Shown here piece after piece: positions 23,607 to 31,448 of a stretch of 32,839 bases of DNA. Numbering within the stretch: the stretch's first letter is position 1; every line of letters starts with the position of its first letter. The translations under genes were made by a program, and so were the position numbers. Source of the DNA: Franzmannia pantelleriensis (GTDB lineage Bacteria > Pseudomonadota > Gammaproteobacteria > Pseudomonadales > Halomonadaceae). Location of the stretch: positions 141,684 to 174,522 of the forward strand of contig NZ_FNGH01000008.1 in NCBI RefSeq assembly GCF_900102875.1, given 5' to 3'. The notes below the pieces were generated by a model. It had not been told where the DNA came from. It saw only the letters and a program-made list of their open reading frames with translations, and did not search any database.

Positions 23607-25163
23607 ATGACATTACGCAAGCCGATTGCCAGCGGGTCCGACTGGAACTTCGACGTGCTCGATACCTTCGAGCGGGAGATCGCCAAGCTGGCCGACGAGT
23701 ATCGCCTCGATACCTATCCCAATCAGATCGAGGTGATCACCTCCGAGCAGATGATGGATGCCTACGCCAGCGTGGGCATGCCGGTGGGCTACCATCATTG
23801 GTCGTTCGGCAAGCAGTTTCTGGCCGTTGAGCAGGCCTATCGACGCGGCCAGATGGGGTTGGCCTATGAACTGGTGATCAACTCCGACCCCTGCATCGCC
23901 TATCTGATGGAGGAGAACACCCTGATGATGCAGGTGTTGGTCATGGCACACGCCTGCTATGGCCACAACTCCTTCTTCAAGGGCAACTACCTGTTTCGCA
24001 CCTGGACCGATGCCTCCTCGATCATCGATTACCTGGTATTTGCGCGTAAATACGTTGCCGAGTGCGAGGAGCGCTATGGCGTGCAGGCGGTGGAGCAGCT
24101 GCTCGACGCCTGCCATGCGCTGCAAAACTACGGCGTCGATCGCTACAAGCGTCCCTCGCCGATCTCGGCCGCCGAAGAGGCCCAGCGCCAGAAGGAGCGC
24201 GAGGCTTACCTGCAGGCCCAGGTCAACACCCTGTGGCGGACCATTCCCAATCTCGGCGAAAGTCAGGCCGAGGAGGCGCTACCCGACGACGATGACCCCC
24301 TTGGTCTGCATCACCACCAGCGCTACCCGCCGGAGCCCCAGGAGAACCTGCTCTACTTCATCGAAAAGAATGCGCCGCTGCTGGCACCCTGGCAGCGCGA
24401 GATCGTACGCATCGTGCGCAAACTAGCGCAGTATTTCTATCCCCAGCGCCAGACTCAGGTGATGAACGAGGGGTGGGCAACGTTCTGGCACTATACCCTG
24501 ATGCATCGCATGTTCGACGACGGCCTGGTAGATGAGGGGCTGATGCTCGAGTTCCTGCAATCGCACACCGCGGTGGTCAATCAGCCCGGCTTCGATAGTC
24601 CCTACTACAGTGGCATCAACCCCTATGCGCTGGGGTTCGCCATGTTCTGCGACATCAAGCGCATCTGCGAGACGCCCACCGACGAGGATCGAGAGTGGTT
24701 CCCCGACACGGCCGGCAGCGACTGGCTGGAGACGCTGCACTTCGCGATGCGCAACTTCAAGGATGAATCCTTCATCCAGCAGTTCCTGTCACCCAAGGTG
24801 ATTCGCGACCTCAAGCTGTTCAACGTGATCGATGACGACCAGGAAGAGATGCTCGAGGTCAGCGCCATCCACGATGAGCGCGGCTACCTCAGGGTGCGCG
24901 AGGCGTTGTCGGTGCAGTACGCCCTCTCGGTGCGCGAGCCTAATATCCAGGTCTACTCTGCCGATATCCGCGGCGATCGCTCGTTGACCCTGCGTCATAT
25001 CCAGGATCGGCGCCGGCCGTTGGCCAAGAGCGTCTATCCGGTGATGCGCCATCTGCATCAGCTATGGGGCTTTGCGGTGCGTCTGGAGTCAGTGGAAGAC
25101 GGCGAGGTGGTGCGTCGCTATCAGTGGCCGCTGCCAGACGAGAGTCGTCGCGAATCGGCCTGA
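23607..25163 (+). CDS. ycgB: SpoVR/YcgB family protein
   Basis: A 518-residue SpoVR-family protein with GGGGAGGA upstream of the ATG. Family features are GYHHWSFGKQF near residue 60, YELVINSDPCIAYLMEEN, AHACYGHNSFFKGN with several His and Cys, and NEGWATFWHYTLMHRM near 288. The full length is typical. In Bacillus, SpoVR affects spore cortex formation; in E. coli, ycgB is a stationary-phase gene of unknown biochemistry. Here it is directly downstream of yeaH, the usual order prkA-yeaH-ycgB in non-enteric proteobacteria. The His-rich motifs suggest metal binding, which is inference. A hairpin follows 26 bp after the stop. Confidence 0.96.
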   Translation: MTLRKPIASGSDWNFDVLDTFEREIAKLADEYRLDTYPNQIEVITSEQMMDAYASVGMPVGYHHWSFGKQFLAVEQAYRRGQMGLAYELVINSDPCIAYLMEENTLMMQVLVMAHACYGHNSFFKGNYLFRTWTDASSIIDYLVFARKYVAECEERYGVQAVEQLLDACHALQNYGVDRYKRPSPISAAEEAQRQKEREAYLQAQVNTLWRTIPNLGESQAEEALPDDDDPLGLHHHQRYPPEPQENLLYFIEKNAPLLAPWQREIVRIVRKLAQYFYPQRQTQVMNEGWATFWHYTLMHRMFDDGLVDEGLMLEFLQSHTAVVNQPGFDSPYYSGINPYALGFAMFCDIKRICETPTDEDREWFPDTAGSDWLETLHFAMRNFKDESFIQQFLSPKVIRDLKLFNVIDDDQEEMLEVSAIHDERGYLRVREALSVQYALSVREPNIQVYSADIRGDRSLTLRHIQDRRRPLAKSVYPVMRHLHQLWGFAVRLESVEDGEVVRRYQWPLPDESRRESA

Positions 25164-25188
25164 GTCGGTATGCAAAGGCGAACATGAA

Positions 25189-25211
25189 GAACGCCGCGCT
25201 AGGCGGCGTTC
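25189..25211. terminator. Hairpin between convergent ycgB and HiPIP genes
   Basis: GAACGCCGC (25189-25197) and GCGGCGTTC (25203-25211) form a perfect 9-bp stem with a five-base loop. On the plus strand no T run follows. On the minus strand it is followed by TTCATGTT, so it better suits the HiPIP gene. Its place between two convergent stops suggests bidirectional use. Confidence 0.6.
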
Positions 25212-25234
25212 CGGTCGGCTGATGGGAACGTCGA

Positions 25235-25552
25235 TCAGCCCTGCATCTCGACCCAGGACTGGCACCAGCCAGCGGGCTCGACGCTGTTTTCCGGGAACAG
25301 CGAGCAGCCTTCATTGGCTTCGGTATAGAACATGCAGTTGTCGCAGCGCTCGCCCTCTTCGTAGGCGGGGTGATCGCTGGCATCGCTGGCGTCTTCGACG
25401 TAGTTGAGGGCCTCGGCCTCAGGGGCGTCCGGGTCCAGACGCGGCAGGCTGTCGGCGAAAGCGCTCTTCGACAGAATACCCGCGCCCAGCGGCAGGGCGG
25501 CCATGCCCAGCAGACTGTTACGCATGAAGTCACGACGACTCTGGTTAGCCAT
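25235..25552 (-). CDS. High-potential iron-sulfur protein (HiPIP), Tat-exported
   Basis: A 105-residue precursor. The N-terminus is a twin-arginine signal (SRRDFMRNS, hydrophobic MAALPLGAGIL) with probable cleavage after AFA at residue 34. The mature part of about 71 residues has four cysteines, Cys70, 73, 83 and 97, spaced C-x2-C-x9-C-x13-C as in HiPIPs, with the usual GERCDNCMFY, GCSLFP and GWCQSW context. HiPIPs are small periplasmic electron carriers with a 4Fe-4S cluster. Export folded through Tat fits cluster insertion in the cytosol. AAGGAG precedes the ATG. A caa3 oxidase operon lies 2 kb downstream, so it could be an electron donor to that oxidase; there is no direct evidence. Confidence 0.95.
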   Translation of the reverse strand: MANQSRRDFMRNSLLGMAALPLGAGILSKSAFADSLPRLDPDAPEAEALNYVEDASDASDHPAYEEGERCDNCMFYTEANEGCSLFPENSVEPAGWCQSWVEMQG

Positions 25553-25901
25553 GGTATCTCCTTATCATCCTTTTGGGGGTTTCGCGTGCCCTGCCAAGGG
25601 CCTCGAAGACTCCCTTCACGGTCTTCACGGTTGACGATGGCGACCCTGGGTCGGCCATGCTCGGGCGGTATTCCGCCTCTGGTGTGGGGTCAGCGTTGGC
25701 TGCCCCTCTGTGTGCGCGCCTCGAATCTTGCGCGAGACTAGCGCTATCCTACAACGAGCGAGCCCGTCATCGGCCAGCTTATGACAGCGGCCACGTCGTG
25801 CAGTTCGCTCCATGCTAGTGCATCTGTCCGGCGATTCGCGAATCTGCGTCGAGATGTCGCGCCAGCCGCAGTGTCATGCAACATCAGCACAAGGAGACGT
25901 C
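25553..25901. other. Divergent intergenic region, no gene seen
   Basis: This 349-bp stretch separates the divergent HiPIP and ogt starts. It holds the HiPIP ribosome binding site on the minus strand next to 25553 and the ogt ribosome binding site AAGGAG at 25891-25896. A TATCCT at 25745-25750 could be a plus-strand -10, but I see no matching -35. In-frame codons upstream of ogt have no ribosome binding site and do not extend the family. No RNA gene or repeat was recognised. Confidence 0.5.
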
Positions 25902-26369
25902 ATGCGGTATACCCAGTTCGCCTCGCCATTGGGCGAGATCCTGCTGGCCGGCGATGAGCGAGGCCTGGCGCGTCTGGTGCTACTCGACGGCGAAGCGAGC
26001 CTTGAGGTCGACGAGGAGTGGCAGCGCGACGATGACGGTTTTGACGCCGCGCGTGAGCAGGTGCTGGCCTATCTTGACGGGCGCCGGCGTAGCTTCAGCC
26101 TTGCGCTTTCGCCCCAGGGCAGTGATTTCCAGCGCCAGGTGTGGGCGGCCCTGCTGCGTATCCCTTACGGCGAGACGCGCACCTACGGTGAACTGGCCAG
26201 GCGGCTGGGGCGTGACGGGGCGGCCCGTGCGATTGGCGCGGCCAGCGGTGCCAATCCGCTACCGCTGCTGATTCCCTGCCACCGCGTCGTGGCCGCCGAC
26301 GGCATGGGGGGCTATAGCGGCGGTGCAGCGCTGAAGGCCCGACTGCTGGGGTTGGAGTCTCCACCGTGA
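25902..26369 (+). CDS. ogt: Methylated-DNA--protein-cysteine S-methyltransferase (Ogt type)
   Basis: A 155-residue suicide repair protein that transfers alkyl groups from O6-alkylguanine to its own cysteine. The active site is PCHRV with Cys126. The DNA-binding helix-turn-helix region is TYGELARRLG through ARAIGAASGANPLPL. The family's GEILLAGDERGL and FQRQVWAALLRIPYGET are also present. I chose the ATG at 25902 because AAGGAG lies five bases upstream and the start MRYTQFASPLGEI matches the family; an earlier in-frame start at 25812 has neither. It lacks the Ada N-terminal domain, so it is the constitutive single-domain type. It looks monocistronic. Confidence 0.96.
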   Translation: MRYTQFASPLGEILLAGDERGLARLVLLDGEASLEVDEEWQRDDDGFDAAREQVLAYLDGRRRSFSLALSPQGSDFQRQVWAALLRIPYGETRTYGELARRLGRDGAARAIGAASGANPLPLLIPCHRVVAADGMGGYSGGAALKARLLGLESPP

Positions 26370-26456
26370 CGTCGGCGCGTTTGGCGCCCGAGGCGGGGCT
26401 GGGGTAGGGTGTATGACATAACGACCTGATTTAGATCGCTACGCAAGGATGCCGCC

Positions 26457-26876
26457 ATGCCGTGGATCAAGTTCGTGCATATCGCCGCACTGGTCTGCTG
26501 GTGCGGTGCGCTGCTCTACCTGCCCGCTCTGCTGATGGCCAGTGTGCGTCAGCGCACAGACGGGGGGTTCGATCATGATGCCCCGCCGATGCCCCGCTTC
26601 CTGTTCAATAGCGCCGCGACCCCAGCCGCGCTGCTGGCGATCGCCTCCGGCACGCTGCTGTTTCTGGTCCACGGCCTGGCCGGGGGGTGGCTGGTGCTCA
26701 AGCTCGCTGCGGTTGTCGGCATGGTGCTGTGCCACGCGCTGTGTGGCTGGCTGATCCTGCGCGTCGAGCAGCAGCGCCCCGCTGGGGTCTGGACACTGAG
26801 CGCGTTGATTGCGGCATTGGCGTCTGGCTTGATGATCGCGGTCATCTTCCTGGTATTAGCCAAGCCGTTCGCCTGA
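26457..26876 (+). CDS. HemJ/CopD-like four-helix membrane protein
   Basis: A 139-residue integral membrane protein with four predicted helices: 4-27 (IKFVHIAALVCWCGALLYLPAL), about 50-72, 75-97 and 112-134. The opening WIKFVHIAALVCWCGALLYLP, with a His and a following Leu-Pro, is like HemJ (protoporphyrinogen oxidase) and CopD-domain proteins. HemJ-type proteins bind heme or oxidise protoporphyrinogen; small relatives often accompany cytochrome oxidase operons. Neither role can be proven here. AAGGA precedes the ATG. It is convergent with the DUF2231 gene and upstream of the oxidase operon. Confidence 0.75.
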   Translation: MPWIKFVHIAALVCWCGALLYLPALLMASVRQRTDGGFDHDAPPMPRFLFNSAATPAALLAIASGTLLFLVHGLAGGWLVLKLAAVVGMVLCHALCGWLILRVEQQRPAGVWTLSALIAALASGLMIAVIFLVLAKPFA

Positions 26877-26935
26877 GGCGCATATCATTGATGAGGAGAC
26901 GCCGAATGCAGCAAACGCCAGGGAGTCGGCCGCAC

Positions 26936-27412
26936 TCAGTCGTCGATGTCGACCCCTACCGCATGCTCGTAGACCAGCTGGCCGCCGAGCCAGCCGGCCA
27001 GGGCGATCATCGCGGCGGTCAGCAGCGACAGCGCCAGTCCCCAGGGCAGCAGGTAGCTGGGATCGTCGAGCCGGAACAGCCAGTTGAGCGAGGCCAGCGA
27101 GAGCATCATCACGGCGATGATGGCGTGGCTCCAGCCGGTGATCAGGCGCCGGATGCCCTTGACGGTGACCAGATCGATGATGCCTGCCACGCTGGCGATC
27201 CAGCCGCCGAAGGCGCCGACCCCGGCCAGCCACAGGCTGGCGCGCGCCCAGAACGGGTCGCCACTGTAGAGGTAGCCCAGGTCGCTGGCCACCAGGGCCA
27301 TCAGCGCGGCCACCGGGAAGTGGATCATCACCGGGTGCAGCGGGTGGCCGGCAAACGAGGCGCGGCTCTTGATCGAACGCTGAGGAGTCTTGGGGGAAGA
27401 GGTCTTGGCCAT
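26936..27412 (-). CDS. DUF2231-family membrane protein
   Basis: I chose the ATG at 27412, preceded by AAAGGA; an in-frame ATG at 27454 would extend further into the subunit II leader. The 158-residue product opens with a basic Ser/Thr-rich stretch, then GHPLHPVMIHFPVAALMAL, the hallmark of DUF2231. Four helices follow at about 28-50, 62-88, 95-112 and 122-145. The conserved His residues in the first motif suggest a heme or metal site, as proposed for this family. It is divergent from the caa3 oxidase operon, with essentially no intergenic space, so the subunit II promoter must lie inside this gene. Confidence 0.85.
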   Translation of the reverse strand: MAKTSSPKTPQRSIKSRASFAGHPLHPVMIHFPVAALMALVASDLGYLYSGDPFWARASLWLAGVGAFGGWIASVAGIIDLVTVKGIRRLITGWSHAIIAVMMLSLASLNWLFRLDDPSYLLPWGLALSLLTAAMIALAGWLGGQLVYEHAVGVDIDD

Positions 27413-27448
27413 GGTCGCGTCCTTTGCGCCAGCGATGCGGTATCTGGC

Positions 27449-28474
27449 ATTCAACGCGTCCCGCGGCGGTGGGTCAACCGTGGTGCGCGCTACCTGGCGG
27501 CTGGGCTAGGGCTGACGCTTGCCGGTTGCAGCGGCGACCGCTCGATTCTCGACCCGGCGGGACAGGCCGCCCGCGAGGTGGCCTGGCTGTGGTGGGGCAT
27601 GTTGGCTTTCTCGACCGTGGTGCTGGTGGTGATTACCGCGCTGTGGCTGTATGCCTTCCGCGGTGGGCGGCGGGTGGACCGCTCCAGCCGCGATGAGCAG
27701 CGCATCGCGCGGCGCTGGATCATTGGTGGTGGGCTGCTGCTGCCGGGCCTGTCGATCGTGGTGCTGCTGGCCTTTGGCGTGCCGGCTGGGCAGCGCATGC
27801 TGCCGTTGCCGCTGCCCGACGGCCAGCAGGCGGAGCGCATCGAGGTGATCGGCCACCAGTGGTGGTGGGAAGTGCGCTACCCGGAGGCCGAGGGCGGTGA
27901 GGTGGTGACCTCGAATCAACTGGTGATGCCGGTGGGCGAGCCGGTGGACTTCCACGTCACCGGCGAGGACGTGATCCACGCCTTCTGGATCCCGCGCCTG
28001 GGCGGCAAGATCGACATGATCCCCGGGCGCACCAATGTGATACGTCTCGAGGCCGATTTCGCCGGCGTGTTCGGCGCCCAGTGCGCCGAGTTCTGCGGCG
28101 CCCAGCACACCAATATGCAGCTCCACGTCGAGGCCATGCCGCGAGATGACTTCGAGGCCTGGCTGGCCGAGCGCCAGGCGCCGCCTGAGCAGAGCGATGA
28201 TCACGCTGCGGCCCGCGAGACCTTCGTCGAGCACTGCGCCAGCTGCCACCGTGTGGCCGGCGTGAGCGACGGCCAGCTGGGCCCGGACCTCAGTGATATC
28301 GGTGATCGTGTCAGCCTTGGCGCCGGACGTCTGGCCATGGAGGAGGGCGCCATCAGCTACTGGCTGCGCCACCACCAGCAGCTCAAGCCCGGCAATCGCA
28401 TGCCGTCCCATGACCACCTCGATGCCGAGACGCTGGATGCGCTCGGCGCCTGGCTGGAGACCCTGAGCCCATGA
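27449..28474 (+). CDS. ctaC: Cytochrome c oxidase subunit II, lipoprotein with fused cytochrome c (caa3 type)
   Basis: Subunit II of a caa3-type terminal oxidase. A lipobox TLAG-Cys has the Cys codon at 27527. Two transmembrane helices follow (WLWWGMLAFSTVVLVVITAL and WIIGGGLLLPGLSIVVLLAF), then a periplasmic CuA domain with GHQWWWEVRYPE, HAFWIPRLGGK and the ligand loop CAEFCGAQHTNM. The C-terminus is a cytochrome c domain with heme motif CASCH and probable axial Met in GNRMPS. The start is uncertain: no ATG, GTG or TTG occurs in frame between 27344 and the lipobox. I give an ATT at 27449 as a placeholder, yielding a basic signal peptide (QRVPRRWVNRGARYLAAG). An ATG at 27435 is out of frame, so a frameshift or sequence error is possible. 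The stop overlaps the next ATG by four bases. Confidence 0.9.
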   Translation: MQRVPRRWVNRGARYLAAGLGLTLAGCSGDRSILDPAGQAAREVAWLWWGMLAFSTVVLVVITALWLYAFRGGRRVDRSSRDEQRIARRWIIGGGLLLPGLSIVVLLAFGVPAGQRMLPLPLPDGQQAERIEVIGHQWWWEVRYPEAEGGEVVTSNQLVMPVGEPVDFHVTGEDVIHAFWIPRLGGKIDMIPGRTNVIRLEADFAGVFGAQCAEFCGAQHTNMQLHVEAMPRDDFEAWLAERQAPPEQSDDHAAARETFVEHCASCHRVAGVSDGQLGPDLSDIGDRVSLGAGRLAMEEGAISYWLRHHQQLKPGNRMPSHDHLDAETLDALGAWLETLSP

Positions 28475-31002
28475 GCGAGACCGCCCACACGGCGACGCCG
28501 CAAGATCCCCAGCGCTTGCATGAGGAGATGCAAGAGGTGTGGGGCAACCCGCGCGGACTCAAGGCGCTGACCATCGTCAACCACACCACCCTGGGCCTGC
28601 GTTTCATGGTCACCGGGATGGTGTTCTTCCTGATCGGCGGGATCCTGGCGATGCTGGTGCGCACCCAGCTCGCCTTCCCCGACCAGGAATTCATGTCGCC
28701 GGAGATCTATAACCAGGTCTTCACCATGCATGGCACGGTGATGATGTTCCTGTTCGCCATCCCCATGCTCGAGGGCCTGGCGATCTACATGATCCCCAAG
28801 ATGATCGGCGCCCGCGATCTGGTGTGCCCGCGCCTCACCTCGCTGGGCTACTGGTGCTACCTGTTCGGCGGCATCATCCTGGTCTCGAGCCTGTTTCTGG
28901 AGATGGCACCGGACAGCGGCTGGTTCATGTATACCCCGCTGAGCAGCGGCGAATTTGCGCCGGGCCCGGGGTCCGACTTCTGGCTACTGGGTATCACCTT
29001 CATCGAGATTTCGGCGCTCTCCGCCGGGGTCGAACTGGTCGTCTCGATTCTGCGCACCCGCACCCGCGGCATGTCGCTGGACAAGATGCCGCTGTTCGCC
29101 TGGTACATCCTGGCCATGGCGCTGATGATCGTGGTCGGCTTTCCGCCGCTGATCCTCGCCAGCATCATGCTCGAACTCGAGCGCGCGGTGGGCATGCCGT
29201 TCTTCGAGGTCGCCGCCGGCGGTGACCCGATCCTCTGGCAGCATCTGTTCTGGCTGTTCGGCCATCCCGAGGTCTACATCATCTTTCTGCCCGCCGCGGG
29301 CATCGTCTCGACGCTGATTCCGGTCTTCGCCGGACGCCCCATCGTTGGCTACCGCTGGGTGGTGGTGGCGATCATCGTCACCGGCTTCATCAGTTTCGGG
29401 CTCTGGGTGCACCACATGTTCACGGTGGGCATTCCACAGCTCGCCCAGGCGTTCTTCTCCGCGGCTAGCATGCTGGTCGCGGTGCCCACGGCGATCCAGG
29501 TGTTCGTGTGGCTGGCCACGCTATGGCTGGGCCGGCCGGTGATGAAACTGCCGATGTTGTGGATCCTCGGCTTCCTGATCATCTTCGTGTGCGGCGGCCT
29601 GACCGGGGTGATGCTGGCGCTGGTGCCGTTCAACTGGCAGGTCCATGACACCCACTTCGTGGTCGCGCACATGCACTACGTGCTGGTCGGCGGCATGCTG
29701 TTCCCGCTGATGGCCGGCCTCTACTACTGGCTGCCGCTGTTCTCCGGGCGCATGCCCTCCGAACGCCTGGGCCGCTGGGGCTTCTGGCTGACGTTCCTCG
29801 GCTTCAACGCGACCTTCCTGATCATGCACTGGACCGGCCTGTTGGGCATGCCGCGACGCATCTACACCTACGAGACGGTGATGGGCTGGGAGATCTTCAA
29901 CCTGCTGTCGTCGATCGGTGGCTTCGTGATGTCGGCGGGGATTGCCATGGTGCTGCTGGATATCGCGCTGCATTTCCGCTTTGGCCGGCCGGCACCGCGC
30001 AATCCGTGGAATGCCGATACCCTGGAGTGGGCCAACACCCTGCCGCCGAGCCCCTACAACCTGGTCAGCCTGCCGACGGTCCATAGTCGCCATCCGATGT
30101 GGGATGACCCTGACCTGCCGCGCAGTACCGCTGCCGGCGAGCACGGTCTGCCGGGGGCGCCCTTCGGCCGTCGGGAGCTATGGGGCAGCGACCCTCTGAC
30201 CGGCAAGCTACGTGAGGTGATCCACATCCCCACCAGCAGCTGGTGGCCCTTTCTGGCGGCCGCCGCGCTGGCGGTGGTGTGCGTATGCCTGCTGGTGCGG
30301 ATGTACCCGCTGGCCGGGATTGCCACGTTGACGGCGGTGGGCTTGCTGCTGCGCTGGTCGTGGGAGAACGGCGCACATCCCAGGGCCGCGCCGGACGCTC
30401 GCGTCGCGCCGGGTGAACCGCCGCTGCACTCGCGCACCATGGACGGGCCGGGGCTATGGGCGATGTCGATCGCGCTGCTCGCCAACGGCTCCTTCTTCCT
30501 ATCGTATCTGTTCGGCTGGTTCTACCTGTGGACGGTATCGCCTGAGTGGCGTATGCCCGACACGTCGCCGCTGTCGCTGCCGATGATGCTAATGGCCGGG
30601 GTAGCGCTGAGTGCCGGGGCAGTATGGCTGGAGAAACTGGTGAACGGCCTGCGTCGGCAGGATGACCGCGGCCTGGCGTCAGGGATGTTGGCGATCACGC
30701 TGCTGGGCGGTGCGCAGGTGGCACTGCTGGTCTGGGTGATCTGGCAGGCCGATCTTGCCGCCACCGAGACGGCCCATGATGCGGTGCTGCTGCTGGGCCT
30801 GATCTATGTGCTGCTGCACGGCGCCCTGGGTGCGACATTGACGCTGTTGCAAGCACTGCGGGTCGGTTACGGCTACGTCAGCGCCGAGGTGCCTTTTGAG
30901 CCGGCCGTGGTGGCAAGGCTGTGGCGCTACAACCTAGTGGTCTACTGGATCGTGTTGTTCGCCGTGGTGGTGATGCCGATGTGGCTGGGGGGTGGGGCAT
31001 GA
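28471..31002 (+). CDS. ctaD: Cytochrome c oxidase subunit I fused to subunit III
   Basis: An 843-residue fusion. Residues 1-560 are subunit I, with the low-spin heme ligand His87 (FTMHGTV), the CuB ligand His265 and cross-linking Tyr269 in HPEVY, CuB ligands His314/His315 (VHHMF), and heme ligands His400 and His402 (AHMHYV). For proton pathways, Asp116 (GARDLVCP) and Glu267 (HPEVY) are kept. The lysine of the K pathway is replaced by Gln343 (VPTAIQVFVW), and the D-pathway asparagines appear as Ile105 and Thr123. After a linker, residues about 590-843 form a subunit III-like helical bundle (DGPGLWAMSIALLANGSFFL onward). It reduces oxygen to water in the cytoplasmic membrane. It overlaps ctaC and the following gene by four bases each. 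Confidence 0.95.
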   Translation: MSETAHTATPQDPQRLHEEMQEVWGNPRGLKALTIVNHTTLGLRFMVTGMVFFLIGGILAMLVRTQLAFPDQEFMSPEIYNQVFTMHGTVMMFLFAIPMLEGLAIYMIPKMIGARDLVCPRLTSLGYWCYLFGGIILVSSLFLEMAPDSGWFMYTPLSSGEFAPGPGSDFWLLGITFIEISALSAGVELVVSILRTRTRGMSLDKMPLFAWYILAMALMIVVGFPPLILASIMLELERAVGMPFFEVAAGGDPILWQHLFWLFGHPEVYIIFLPAAGIVSTLIPVFAGRPIVGYRWVVVAIIVTGFISFGLWVHHMFTVGIPQLAQAFFSAASMLVAVPTAIQVFVWLATLWLGRPVMKLPMLWILGFLIIFVCGGLTGVMLALVPFNWQVHDTHFVVAHMHYVLVGGMLFPLMAGLYYWLPLFSGRMPSERLGRWGFWLTFLGFNATFLIMHWTGLLGMPRRIYTYETVMGWEIFNLLSSIGGFVMSAGIAMVLLDIALHFRFGRPAPRNPWNADTLEWANTLPPSPYNLVSLPTVHSRHPMWDDPDLPRSTAAGEHGLPGAPFGRRELWGSDPLTGKLREVIHIPTSSWWPFLAAAALAVVCVCLLVRMYPLAGIATLTAVGLLLRWSWENGAHPRAAPDARVAPGEPPLHSRTMDGPGLWAMSIALLANGSFFLSYLFGWFYLWTVSPEWRMPDTSPLSLPMMLMAGVALSAGAVWLEKLVNGLRRQDDRGLASGMLAITLLGGAQVALLVWVIWQADLAATETAHDAVLLLGLIYVLLHGALGATLTLLQALRVGYGYVSAEVPFEPAVVARLWRYNLVVYWIVLFAVVVMPMWLGGGA

Positions 31003-31343
31003 TGCGCCTGGCATTGACCCATCCGCTGCATTTGGTCATCGGGCTGACGCTATGGAGCCTGTGGTTCGTGGCCATCTACGGCGGGCTGTCGGTGGCCTGC
31101 GCGGTGGCGCCGCCGGCCCCGGCGCAGGGTGCGCTGACCGCCATCAACGGCGTGCTCGGCCTGCTCACTGCGGCGACCACGGCGCTGCTGGCGTGGTTGG
31201 CCTGGGCCTGCTTGCAGGCGGCCCGCGACGAGCTGGGCAGGCCGCGCTTCGTGGCCGCGGTATCTGCCGGGCTTTATCTGTTTTCGGCGGTGTCGACGCT
31301 GTTCGTGGGGATTCCGGTGATTGGCGTGCCGCCGTGTCTCTAG
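30999..31343 (+). CDS. Small three-helix membrane protein of the oxidase operon
   Basis: A 114-residue hydrophobic protein whose ATG overlaps the stop of the oxidase fusion (ATGA), so it is co-translated with it. Three helices are visible: about 7-30 (LHLVIGLTLWSLWFVAIYGGL), 44-70 (INGVLGLLTAATTALLAWLAW), and 84-108. It is not subunit IV or a CtaG copper chaperone by any motif I know. The tight coupling implies an assembly factor or accessory subunit of the caa3 oxidase; this is inference. Confidence 0.85.
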   Translation: MMRLALTHPLHLVIGLTLWSLWFVAIYGGLSVACAVAPPAPAQGALTAINGVLGLLTAATTALLAWLAWACLQAARDELGRPRFVAAVSAGLYLFSAVSTLFVGIPVIGVPPCL

Positions 31344-31404
31344 CGGGGCATCTGGCTGGGCGACGGCAGCGACCATCGCGAGGACGCTGGGCCTGCCACG
31401 CTGC

Positions 31405-31410
31405 TATACT
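31405..31410 (+). promoter_or_regulatory. Possible -10 element of the Lrp-like gene
   Basis: TATACT matches the sigma-70 -10 at five of six positions and lies 38 bases upstream of the gene start in a 105-bp gap. No recognisable -35 sits 16-18 bases upstream. Confidence 0.3.
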
Positions 31411-31448
31411 CCCGCCAGCGCTTTTCCCCCTATGTTAGGAGCGATCCC

